Of a stretch of 7,919 nt of DNA, positions 1 to 7,566 are shown in pieces. The position numbers were made by a program, and so were the translations under genes. The notes below the pieces were generated by a model. That model was not told the DNA's origin. It worked only from the letters and a program-made list of their open reading frames with translations, and ran no database searches. Source of the stretch: JBIOYL01 sp044870185 (GTDB lineage Bacteria > Actinomycetota > CALGFH01); assembly GCA_044870185.1 (NCBI GenBank), contig JBIOYL010000223.1, positions 1 through 7,919 of the forward strand. The letters are read 5' to 3'. The number at the start of each line of letters is the position of its first letter. The first letter of the stretch is position 1.

Positions 1-251
1 ACATGCCTTGATCGACAGCTTTCTCCCTGTTTATCCTGCGCTGAACCGGGCAAAACGGCCCGCTCCTTATTGTGTCTCGGATAGATAACAAATCACATCA
101 ATGTGGTTCAGCAGCTGGATAAGACCAAGATCCCTTGCAGGGACGCCCGTGCTGTGACGCGTCGTACGAGGTCAGGGCATCGACGGCCAGGCTGCTCGCC
201 TGACGATCGCCGCAGAAGGGTTGCACTCAACAACCTGCGCGGAAATCCGCG
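1..251. other. Gene-free left edge
   Basis: No supported gene. Stops are frequent in the frames I read, and the A+T content is higher than in the enzyme genes. It holds an 18-bp imperfect palindrome at 91-108 (AATCACAT-CA-ATGTGGTT, one G:T pair), which could be an operator or chance. A 7-bp GCGCGGA/TCCGCGC hairpin at 237-252 lies directly against the first inverted-repeat element. A 42-codon GTG-started frame on the reverse strand has no recognisable product and was not called. Confidence 0.5.
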
Positions 252-358
252 CTAGGAGGCCACTGAATAAGGGCCAATCTGGTGCCTCGCCGAGTGTAAA
301 ACCGCAGGTCAGCGAGTCGTGGACTGGGCCGCGAACGGATTATTCAGTGGCCTCCTAG
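252..358. mobile_element. MITE-like inverted-repeat element 1
   Basis: A perfect 19-bp inverted repeat lies at 252-270 (CTAGGAGGCCACTGAATAA) and 340-358, around about 69 bp of non-coding interior. If CTAG is the duplicated target, the body is 256-354 (99 bp) and its ends begin GAGGCCACTG. If only TA is duplicated, the ends begin GGAGGCCACTG. Short length, perfect ends, no transposase frame and a CTAG-type target are the marks of a miniature inverted-repeat transposable element moved in trans. IS5-group elements (YTAR targets) and IS630-type elements (TA within CTAG) are the two families that fit. The parent transposase is not in the window. A structured RNA or a bidirectional terminator is a less likely alternative. 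Confidence 0.7.
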
Positions 359-465
359 TGTCCCGAGTTCCTGATTCGTTTCATATTCGTGGCGATGAAC
401 CTCCTGGTCAGGGAACAAGAGCCCGAGCACAAGAACATCAACGAATCAACGATTCGGGACACTAG
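355..465. mobile_element. MITE-like inverted-repeat element 2
   Basis: A 26-bp inverted repeat lies at 355-380 and 440-465 and matches at 22 of 26 positions. The outer 12 bases (CTAGTGTCCCGA) and the inner 8 (GATTCGTT) are perfect, and the mismatches cluster between them. The CTAG at 355-358 is also the right end of element 1, so the order is CTAG-element 1-CTAG-element 2-CTAG. The interior of about 59 bp has no credible coding sequence. The right end carries a small GAATC-AAC-GATTC hairpin at 443-455. Its end sequence differs from that of element 1, so the two are different elements with the same target preference, not copies of one another. Confidence 0.65.
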
Positions 466-686
466 CGGGCCACCGCCGGCGTGGTGCCGACCTCGGCCGC
501 CAGCTTGGCGGGGTCAATCCGCCCGCCCCCGGCCAACTCCCGCCGCAGGTAGGCGTTGGCGATCCGGTCCCGCACCAGCCGCGCCCGCAGCTCCCCCAGG
601 CCAGGATCACGGTCCCGCTGGCCGCGCAGCACCCGCAGCAGGTCGCGGGTGAAGCTTCGCAGACCGGGGAGATCCTCCCCCGCCAC
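462..686 (-). pseudogene. Truncated helix-turn-helix protein fragment
   Basis: A reverse-strand frame of 74 codons from a GTG at 686. Third positions are almost all G or C (runs such as CTGCGGGCGCGGCTG), as in the enzyme genes, which argues for real coding descent. The product is rich in charged helix. Near its end, residues IDPAKLAAEVGTTPAVAR look like the first helices of a helix-turn-helix, but the recognition helix is cut short. The stop TAG is read from the CTAG at 462-465 that bounds element 2. No Shine-Dalgarno site precedes the GTG, and the frame is open only to 713, so the front may also be damaged. I infer a remnant of a DNA-binding regulator. The family is not identified. An intact small protein is possible but less likely. 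Confidence 0.45.
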
Positions 687-1422
687 CCTGGCTCGGGAGG
701 TCGACGACGGCCGTCAGGCGGGAGGGCCATCCTCCGGCCGACTATGCCTCAGGTCAACAACCGCCTGATGCGACGAGCAGGGAGAGCTTGGGCACATCGA
801 GGAGGGTTCGAACCCCTCACCCAGGCTGCCGCGGGCCTGCAGCCCTTGCCAACGAGGCAAGTGGTCACCAAGGACGGGCCGCAACCTTCGGCCGAGCTGG
901 TGGGCATCGCCGCTAGGCCTGAGCGATGTTCGTCCTCGCCGGCCGTGCCCCCGACGTTCCCTACGGAACGGTCTGCAGCGGTCAGCCCCGGTCAACAACG
1001 GTAGGCGATCACGCCCGCCGAGCTCTAGGATCGGCCCACACGGAGCGGTGCAAGGGAGCTCTCCAAGCTCGCGGTATCTGAACCGAGGCTGTAATCCGCC
1101 TTGCCGGGCCGGCCAAGCGAACCCTGGTCGCGGGGTTGGTGGCGGAGGAGTCTGCCACGGGATGCTCCTTTTGGAAGGCGCACCGCCCGCACCGGCCTGG
1201 CCAGCGCGCATCACCCGAAGGGATGAAGAGGGCTACGGCTGTGCACGCGGTCAGGCCTGCCGACACCAGCCGAGCATCGGGGGCGGATCGCCATGGCAGG
1301 ACCAGCGCCTGGCATGGTGCTCTCCTCCCGCCCGGTTTCCTGGATCCCCCGATGATGGGGCCAACGGATGGCCGGTCGTTACCCGCCGGACCTCACGGCG
1401 AGTGCTGCTCGAGTGGTCCTGG
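687..1422. other. Long gene-poor stretch
   Basis: No gene I can support. Several open frames exist on both strands, but their products are low in hydrophobic core residues, rich in Arg, Pro, Ser and Gly, and resemble no family. Visible structure includes an isolated tRNA T-arm-like hairpin (802-818), small hairpins at 845-861 (CTTGCC-AACGA-GGCAAG) and 955-970 (CGTTCC-CTAC-GGAACG), and a longer hairpin at 1289-1319. It is probably decayed or spacer DNA between the mobile elements and the glucose dehydrogenase gene. Confidence 0.5.
1289..1319 (-). terminator. Possible terminator hairpin of the glucose dehydrogenase gene
   Basis: CCATGGCAGG (1291-1300) and CCTGGCATGG (1308-1317) pair with one G:G mismatch around a 7-nt loop. 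One G:U pair and one G:C pair extend the stem outwards. It lies about 104 nt past the stop of the reverse-strand dehydrogenase gene and is the best hairpin I found in that position. No T-run follows, so it is only a weak candidate. Confidence 0.25.
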
Positions 1423-2475
1423 TCACGGCTCGGCGAACTCCAAGACCACCTTGATGTCGTCGGAGGTCCGCTCCAAGGCTTGCCCGACGTCGTCCAGGCG
1501 AACGCGGCGGGTCACGAGTCGTGCAAGCCAGGACCGGTCCGCTCTCGCCAGTGCCCGCGCCGCCCGATAGTAGTGGCGGCGGTTGGCGTTGACGGAGCCG
1601 AAAACGACCAGGTTCTTGAGCACGGCCTCGGTGGCGAGCGTCGTAGCTTCTGAGGCATCAGCACCCGCGGGGTCTGCTGAGCCGACCCCGGTGAGGCAGA
1701 CGATGCCGCCAGCTGCGGCTGCGTGCATTGCGTCGCGGATGAGTTCGCCGACGCCCGTGCACTCGACGACGATGTCCGGACGCAGCCCCAGGTCTGCTAT
1801 AGACCCAGTGTGGTAGGTGGCACCCAGACCCTCGACAAGGGCTGGCTTGAGGCCGGTTGTGACACGGTCGAGCACGTGGACCTCGACGCCGCGTTGCGCA
1901 GCGAGCAGGGCGGCGAGGAGCCCGATGGGGCCTGCGCCGACCACCAGGACCGTGTGAGGTTCCCAGAAGGTCCGCTGGCCGATCGTGATGATCTGCTCCC
2001 AGGCCTTGGCCACGACGGTGGTGGGCTCCAGCAGGACTCCCAGCAGGCCAAGGTCCTTGTCGACTCTGACCGCGTACTCCGGCTCGATGCGCCAGCGCTG
2101 GGACATGAACCCGTCAACCTGCTTGATCCCACGCTCGGTATAGCCACCGTTGGAGCACATGTCCCACTCGCCCACCGCACAATTCGGGCACGGCACCGGG
2201 TCGGGTCGACGCACGATGCCGACGACGTGCTCGCCGACCGCCAGGCCACTCGGGCCCGGATCGACGACCCTCCCGAGGGACTCGTGGCCAAGGATCAGGC
2301 GCTCCTTTCCCGGAGGCGCCCACCCGTAGCCGCCGCTCGCGATCTCAACATCGGTGCCGCAGACCCCCACGGCAAGGGCCTCGACGAGGACGGATCCCAG
2401 TTCGGCTCCCGGCTCGGCGACCTCGTCGAGCTTCAGCGACCCGACGCGACCGGGCGCGACTGTCACGGCCTGCAT
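1423..2475 (-). CDS. gdh: Glucose 1-dehydrogenase, zinc-dependent MDR family
   Basis: A cytoplasmic enzyme predicted to oxidise beta-D-glucose to D-glucono-1,5-lactone with NAD(P)+. The 350 residues match the usual length for archaeal-type glucose dehydrogenases. The GroES-like zinc domain comes first, with GVCGTD (C39, D42), GHE (H64, E65) and LLEP (E150), the expected catalytic-zinc residues. C96, C99 and C107 fit a structural zinc site whose fourth ligand is not Cys, possibly D92. The Rossmann motif VVGAGPIG (178-185) is followed by VLDR (D203), suggesting NAD+ or dual cofactor use. MCSNGGYTERGIK (107-119) and VNANRRHY (295-302) are typical of this subfamily rather than of general alcohol dehydrogenases. 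The ATG at 2475 has GAGG five bases upstream. It is divergent from the GH15 gene. Its GC3 is somewhat lower than in the forward genes. Activity on another aldose is possible. Confidence 0.88.
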   Translation of the reverse strand: MQAVTVAPGRVGSLKLDEVAEPGAELGSVLVEALAVGVCGTDVEIASGGYGWAPPGKERLILGHESLGRVVDPGPSGLAVGEHVVGIVRRPDPVPCPNCAVGEWDMCSNGGYTERGIKQVDGFMSQRWRIEPEYAVRVDKDLGLLGVLLEPTTVVAKAWEQIITIGQRTFWEPHTVLVVGAGPIGLLAALLAAQRGVEVHVLDRVTTGLKPALVEGLGATYHTGSIADLGLRPDIVVECTGVGELIRDAMHAAAAGGIVCLTGVGSADPAGADASEATTLATEAVLKNLVVFGSVNANRRHYYRAARALARADRSWLARLVTRRVRLDDVGQALERTSDDIKVVLEFAEP

Positions 2476-2567
2476 GGGCGCCTCGGTTCAGGACGCGGCG
2501 GCCTGGAAGGGTTCTGCGGTCGTTGGCAAGAGGTCACTGCGGTTGGTCCTCCTCAGACCGGGCGAGC

Positions 2568-2609
2568 TGGGATAGTCGACCACTCGAGGGGCGCATGAGC
2601 AATATCCCA
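2568..2609. promoter_or_regulatory. Spaced inverted repeat, possible operator
   Basis: TGGGATA at 2568-2574 is mirrored by TATCCCA at 2603-2609, with centres 35 bp apart (about 3.3 helical turns). It lies 93-134 bp upstream of the gdh start. A dimeric regulator or a looped pair of half-sites is conceivable. A 7-bp match can arise by chance. Confidence 0.2.
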
Positions 2610-2773
2610 ACAGGAGGACTTGGGGGCAAGAAGCCGCTCCGTCGCTCGACCGGGGGCCACCTCGTAACCGTCGAATCGGTGCCTGAATGCAGCACGCCAC
2701 CGGCTTCAGTACTCTTCCAATTCGGCATCCTCGCAGCTGGTGTCCACTGCGTGCCGACCCGGCAAGCACGAAC

Positions 2774-2804
2774 GGTCGCCAGCGGGCAACCGTGGCTGGC
2801 GACC
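2774..2804. promoter_or_regulatory. 10-bp perfect hairpin upstream of the GH15 promoter
   Basis: GGTCGCCAGC (2774-2783) pairs perfectly with GCTGGCGACC (2795-2804) around an 11-nt loop. It lies 65 bp upstream of the TATAAT box, so it is probably outside the GH15 transcript from that promoter. It could be an operator, a terminator for upstream or antisense transcription, or a chance G+C-rich palindrome. No T-run follows on either side. Confidence 0.35.
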
Positions 2805-2868
2805 CTGGCCGCGCACTGCACTGCCGCCTTTCATCCCTTCAGGTGATGGTCGAGTATCCCGCGCTGCC

Positions 2869-2874
2869 TATAAT
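2869..2874 (+). promoter_or_regulatory. Candidate -10 box for the GH15 gene
   Basis: A perfect TATAAT in a G+C-rich setting, 131 bases before the GH15 ATG. No good -35 hexamer sits 16-18 bp upstream (the spot reads ATGGTC), which is common for actinobacterial housekeeping promoters. Transcription would begin near 2881 and give a leader of about 125 nt. Confidence 0.45.
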
Positions 2875-2882
2875 CGACGGAC

Positions 2883-2978
2883 ATGACCTGGGGAAGCGGA
2901 AGACGATTCCACAGAGACGACCGGTTAGGCCGAATGACGAGTGTCTCGCTGTTCAGCGTCGACCATGGCAAGGAGTAG
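2883..2978 (+). CDS. Possible 31-residue leader peptide
   Basis: An ATG two to three bases after the expected transcription start opens a 31-codon frame (MTWGSGRRFHRDDRLGRMTS... ending DHGKE) that closes at a TAG 26 bases before the GH15 ATG. There is no convincing Shine-Dalgarno site unless translation is leaderless, which is common in Actinomycetota and would fit a start this close to the transcript end. Third positions are not strongly G/C-biased, so coding status is doubtful. No family recognised. Confidence 0.15.
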   Translation: MTWGSGRRFHRDDRLGRMTSVSLFSVDHGKE

Positions 2979-2991
2979 CCGAGCCATCTCT

Positions 2992-2997
2992 AGGGGG
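2992..2997 (+). promoter_or_regulatory. Ribosome-binding site fixing the GH15 start
   Basis: AGGGGG lies seven bases before the ATG at 3005. The conserved N-terminal block (PIAEHGLIGDLQTAALV) begins only five residues after this ATG. Together these favour 3005 over the open frame that runs back to 2687. Confidence 0.7.
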
Positions 2998-3004
2998 TAC
3001 AGCC

Positions 3005-4857
<1,853 letters not shown>

Positions 4858-4861
<4 letters not shown>

Positions 4862-5019
4862 TCCCTGCCGACGCCCTTGCGAGTGAACACCCCCGCGACT
4901 CGGCCGACCGAGCGTGGTCCGGCCCGGTGGGTAGTGCTCGGCGAGCGGGGCCTGCTCACCCGCCAGGTAGCTCAAGGACATTGAGGCCGTCGTTGACCTG
5001 GAGGCATGAGCGTGGCTGA
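4858..5019 (+). CDS. Possible 53-residue coupled small ORF
   Basis: An ATG overlaps the GH15 stop as ATGA, with GGAG seven bases upstream, a classic arrangement for translational coupling. The frame runs 53 codons (MIPADALASEHPRDSADRAW...) and ends 14 bases inside the SMP-30 gene. The first 20 codons after the ATG are about 75% G/C at third positions, but this falls to about half in the next 20. The product is Arg/Pro/Ser-rich with no recognised domain. It may be a real small protein, a remnant of a lost downstream gene, or chance. Confidence 0.22.
5000..5004 (+). promoter_or_regulatory. Ribosome-binding site that questions the SMP-30 start
   Basis: GGAGG ends only one base before the ATG at 5006, which is too close for normal initiation. 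It is seven bases before the in-frame GTG at 5012. If this site is used, translation starts at the GTG and the protein is two residues shorter. Confidence 0.5.
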
Positions 5020-5923
5020 CGTGGTGTCGTGCTCGACGACGGCGGGACTGCTGAGCGAGGGGCCCCGCTGGCACCAGGAGGCCGGCGAGCTACTCTGGGT
5101 CGACATCCTCGACGCCAAGTTCCACCGGGGCTCCATCGCCACCGACGGGAGCCTCGAGCTGGTGACCAGTGTGGCCATCGACCGGCACGTCGGCGCGGTC
5201 GCGCCGGTGGTTGGCGGCGGGTACGTGCTCGCCGCCGGCACCGGGTTCCTGTTCGTCGACGCGGCGGGCTCGGTCCGTGAGCTGGCCCAACCAGAAGCGG
5301 GTCGCACCGACGTCCGCATGAACGATGGGGCCTGCGACCCGCAAGGCCGCTTCTGGGCGGGCACCATGGCCTATGACGAGTCGCCCGGTGCGGGTGTGCT
5401 GTACCGGCTGGAGCTGGACGGCAGCTGCACGAGGGTCTTGACCGGCCTGACCATCTCCAACGGCATCGGCTGGAGCCCCGACGGCGCCACCATGTACCTG
5501 GCCGACAGCGGGACCGGCCGCGTCGAGGCGTTCGGCTTCGACGGTGGCACCGGAGCCATCAGCGGGCGCCGTACCCTGGTGCACATCGAGCAGCCGGGGG
5601 TGGTCCCCGATGGGCTCACCGTCGACGAGGAAGGGGGGATCTGGGTGGCGTTGTGGGGTGGTGGTGCGATCCAGCGGTACGCAGCCGACGGGTCGCTGCT
5701 GGCCAGGGTGCGCCTGCCCGTTGACCGGCCGACCTCGTGCGCGTTCGGGGGACCTGACCGTGCCACGCTGTTCGTCACCACCGCCCGGGCCGGGCTCGAC
5801 GAGGTCGCCCTCGCCCGCCAGCCCGAAGCCGGCCGCGTGTTCCGGATCGACGGCCTCGGCGTTCGGGGCATGCCGTGCGCACCGTACCGGGGGCGAATCG
5901 ACGCCGCCGCTATTGGCGGCTGA
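5006..5923 (+). CDS. SMP-30/gluconolactonase/LRE family lactonase
   Basis: Predicted to hydrolyse D-glucono-lactone to gluconate, or a related sugar lactone, using one divalent metal ion in a six-bladed beta-propeller. The 305 residues match the family length. E18 (SEGPRW), N152 (TISNGIGWSPDG) and D202 (PDGLTVDEEGGIWVA) sit where SMP-30 binds its metal, and R104/N106 (VRMNDGACDPQGRFWAGTM) match the substrate-binding loop. Repeated G-x-L/V-Y-R-x-D-G strands mark the blades. There is no signal peptide, so it is cytoplasmic. The ATG at 5006 is kept, but the GTG at 5012 has better Shine-Dalgarno spacing. It sits between the GH15 gene and the flavoprotein gene, and the divergent glucose dehydrogenase would supply its lactone. 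The exact sugar (glucono-, galactono-, xylono- or arabino-lactone) is not decided by sequence. Confidence 0.88.
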   Translation: MSVADVVSCSTTAGLLSEGPRWHQEAGELLWVDILDAKFHRGSIATDGSLELVTSVAIDRHVGAVAPVVGGGYVLAAGTGFLFVDAAGSVRELAQPEAGRTDVRMNDGACDPQGRFWAGTMAYDESPGAGVLYRLELDGSCTRVLTGLTISNGIGWSPDGATMYLADSGTGRVEAFGFDGGTGAISGRRTLVHIEQPGVVPDGLTVDEEGGIWVALWGGGAIQRYAADGSLLARVRLPVDRPTSCAFGGPDRATLFVTTARAGLDEVALARQPEAGRVFRIDGLGVRGMPCAPYRGRIDAAAIGG

Positions 5924-6114
5924 GACCAGCGATGCCGCAGCGACGCCACTTCACATGGCAGCCGACGGACAGCACCAGCCCCCGGGGTCCGCGCCGGGCA
6001 CCGGCGCCTGGTCTTTCCGCCGAGCGAGAGCACCAGCGGTGACCGCGCCCGCCGCGCCGTGCTGCGCCCAACCAGCACCATCGACCGCGGCAAGCGAGCA
6101 CTCAAGGAGCAAGC
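5924..6114 (+). other. Spacer before the flavoprotein gene
   Basis: These 191 bases have no gene and no clear TATAAT-type box. The flavoprotein's ribosome-binding site AAGGAG lies at 6104-6109, five bases before its ATG. The spacer is short enough for co-transcription with the SMP-30 gene, but a separate promoter cannot be excluded. Confidence 0.4.
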
Positions 6115-7566
6115 ATGAGGCTACTGGTACTTGGTGGCGGGCCCGCCGGCCTGAACGCGGCCCTGCAAGGGCGAGAGCTGAATGCCCAGGTCACCCTGAT
6201 CGAGGCCGACCGGCTCGGGGGGACTAGCATCAACCAGGGTCCGGCGCCGGTCCGCACCCTCGCCCGCGCCGCCCGGCTGGTCCGTGACACCCAAGCGTGG
6301 CCCGCCTTCGGGCTGCGGGGACCTGGCCCGCAGGTGGACCTCGCCGTCACCCTCGCCAACGCCGAGCGCGTAGCCGACTACGCCCACAGCGAGAAACGCC
6401 TCGGTGAGTACGTGCGCGCCACCGGCATCGAGCTGGTCGAAGAAGCCGGTCCGGCCCGGTTCGTCGACCCCCACACGGTCGCCGTCGGCGACGGTCGCAG
6501 CTGGCAGGCGGACCGGATCATCATCGCCGTGGGCGGCCACCCGGGACGGCTGCCCATCGCTGGGGCCGAGCTGGCCTTGACCTACACCGACCTGCGCGCC
6601 CTCACGGCGCTGCCCGGCCGCGTGGCGGTCATCGGCGGGGCCGACACCGGCTGCCAGCTGGCCTCCATCCTGGCCGCCTTCGGCTGCCACATTCTGCTGT
6701 TGGAGTACGCGCCGCGGCTCACCCCGCGCGCCGACCAGGACCTCTCCGCCGGGCTGGGCGCCGCGTTCACCCGGCGAGGGATCGAGGTCGTCACCGGGGC
6801 CAGCGCCGAGCGGCTCGCGCCGGTCGACGACGGCATCGAGGTCCACTACCGGCTGGCGGACGGGCCGGCCCGCCGGCTGGTGGATGCGGTGTTCTTCGCC
6901 GTGGGCTGGCCAGCCAACCTCGACGGGCTGGAGCTGGCCGCGGCCGGCGTCGCCGTCGAGCGGGGTCGCATCCCGGTCAACGACTGGCTGCAGACCAACG
7001 TCGCCCACATCTTCGCCGCCGGCGACGTCAACGGCCGCAGCATGCTGGTGCCCAGCGCCCGCCACGAAGGCCGGCTCGCCGCCGAGAACGCCGTGCTGGG
7101 CACCCGCCGCCGGGTCGCCCACGACATTGTGCCCACCGGCAGCTTCACCGACCCCGAATACGCCAGTGTCGGGTTGACCGAGGTCCAAGCCCGCGAACGC
7201 TATGACTGCGCGGTCGCGGTCGTCGGCTACGACCACCTGCTCCGCGCCGTGATCGACGGCCACGCCGAGGGCTTCTGCAAGCTGATCGTGGAACAGCGCC
7301 ACCGCTACCTGCTGGGCGCGCACGTCCTGGGCGAGTACTCGGCCGAGGTCATCCAGGTCGCCGCCGTGGCCATGGCCGCCAACCTGCGCGTCGAACAGCT
7401 CGCCGAGCTCCAGCTGGCCTTCCCGACCTTCACCGAGGCGCTGGGCATGGCCGCGCAGACGCTGGTCCGCGAGCTGGGCGTGGCCCGCATGCCTCCGTCG
7501 CCGAGCGACCTTCAGCCAGCTCCCCTGCAAGCCGGAAATGACAAGGAGAGGCTCGCTAGCCTGTAG
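6115..7566 (+). CDS. FAD/NAD(P)-dependent oxidoreductase lacking the redox disulfide
   Basis: A 483-residue flavoprotein with the fold of dihydrolipoamide dehydrogenase, mercuric reductase and SthA. The FAD domain opens with VLGGGPAGLNAA (GGGPAG 7-12) and E30. The NAD(P) domain has VIGGADTG (172-179), where the family usually has GGGxxG, and Q181 replaces the usual Glu. IFAAGDV (299-305) is the second FAD motif, and FTDPEYASVGLTE (344-356) starts the dimer domain. The usual GGTCxNxGCxPSK reads GGTSINQGPAPVR (35-47): Cys to S38 and Cys to P43. The C-terminal HPTxxE reads FPTFTE (436-441), so the catalytic His is Phe. It therefore cannot work by dithiol exchange. A quinone reductase, diaphorase or transhydrogenase role using FAD alone is plausible. 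AAGGAG five bases upstream supports the start. The last 25 or so residues are an unconserved-looking tail. Confidence 0.85.
   Translation: MRLLVLGGGPAGLNAALQGRELNAQVTLIEADRLGGTSINQGPAPVRTLARAARLVRDTQAWPAFGLRGPGPQVDLAVTLANAERVADYAHSEKRLGEYVRATGIELVEEAGPARFVDPHTVAVGDGRSWQADRIIIAVGGHPGRLPIAGAELALTYTDLRALTALPGRVAVIGGADTGCQLASILAAFGCHILLLEYAPRLTPRADQDLSAGLGAAFTRRGIEVVTGASAERLAPVDDGIEVHYRLADGPARRLVDAVFFAVGWPANLDGLELAAAGVAVERGRIPVNDWLQTNVAHIFAAGDVNGRSMLVPSARHEGRLAAENAVLGTRRRVAHDIVPTGSFTDPEYASVGLTEVQARERYDCAVAVVGYDHLLRAVIDGHAEGFCKLIVEQRHRYLLGAHVLGEYSAEVIQVAAVAMAANLRVEQLAELQLAFPTFTEALGMAAQTLVRELGVARMPPSPSDLQPAPLQAGNDKERLASL

Larger units (their letters stand above)
2476..3004. other. Divergent control region between gdh and the GH15 gene
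   Basis: This 529-bp gap holds no protein gene I trust. From left to right it contains the gdh Shine-Dalgarno site, a TGGGATA/TATCCCA inverted repeat (2568-2574, 2603-2609), a strong 10-bp hairpin (2774-2804), a perfect TATAAT (2869-2874), a 31-codon leader frame (2883-2978) and the GH15 ribosome-binding site. The GH15 frame stays open back to 2687, but the added 106 residues are Arg/Pro/Ser-rich and unlike the family, so I treat them as untranslated. Confidence 0.55.

Noticed and set aside
740..826. Complete tRNA gene around the T-arm
   Set aside because: No acceptor partner for ACCCAGG and no anticodon stem could be found upstream.
714..1214. Reverse-strand open frame of about 166 codons in the gene-poor stretch
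   Set aside because: Composition is Arg/Pro/Gly-rich, a GEGFEPS run comes from the T-arm-like sequence, and there is no domain.
1723..2598. Forward open frame of about 291 codons across the gdh gene
   Set aside because: It is antisense to a clear glucose dehydrogenase and its product has no recognisable family features.
2687..3004. N-terminal extension of the GH15 protein
   Set aside because: In frame and open, but unlike the family, and it covers the TATAAT box and the hairpin; the Shine-Dalgarno site and conserved start favour 3005.
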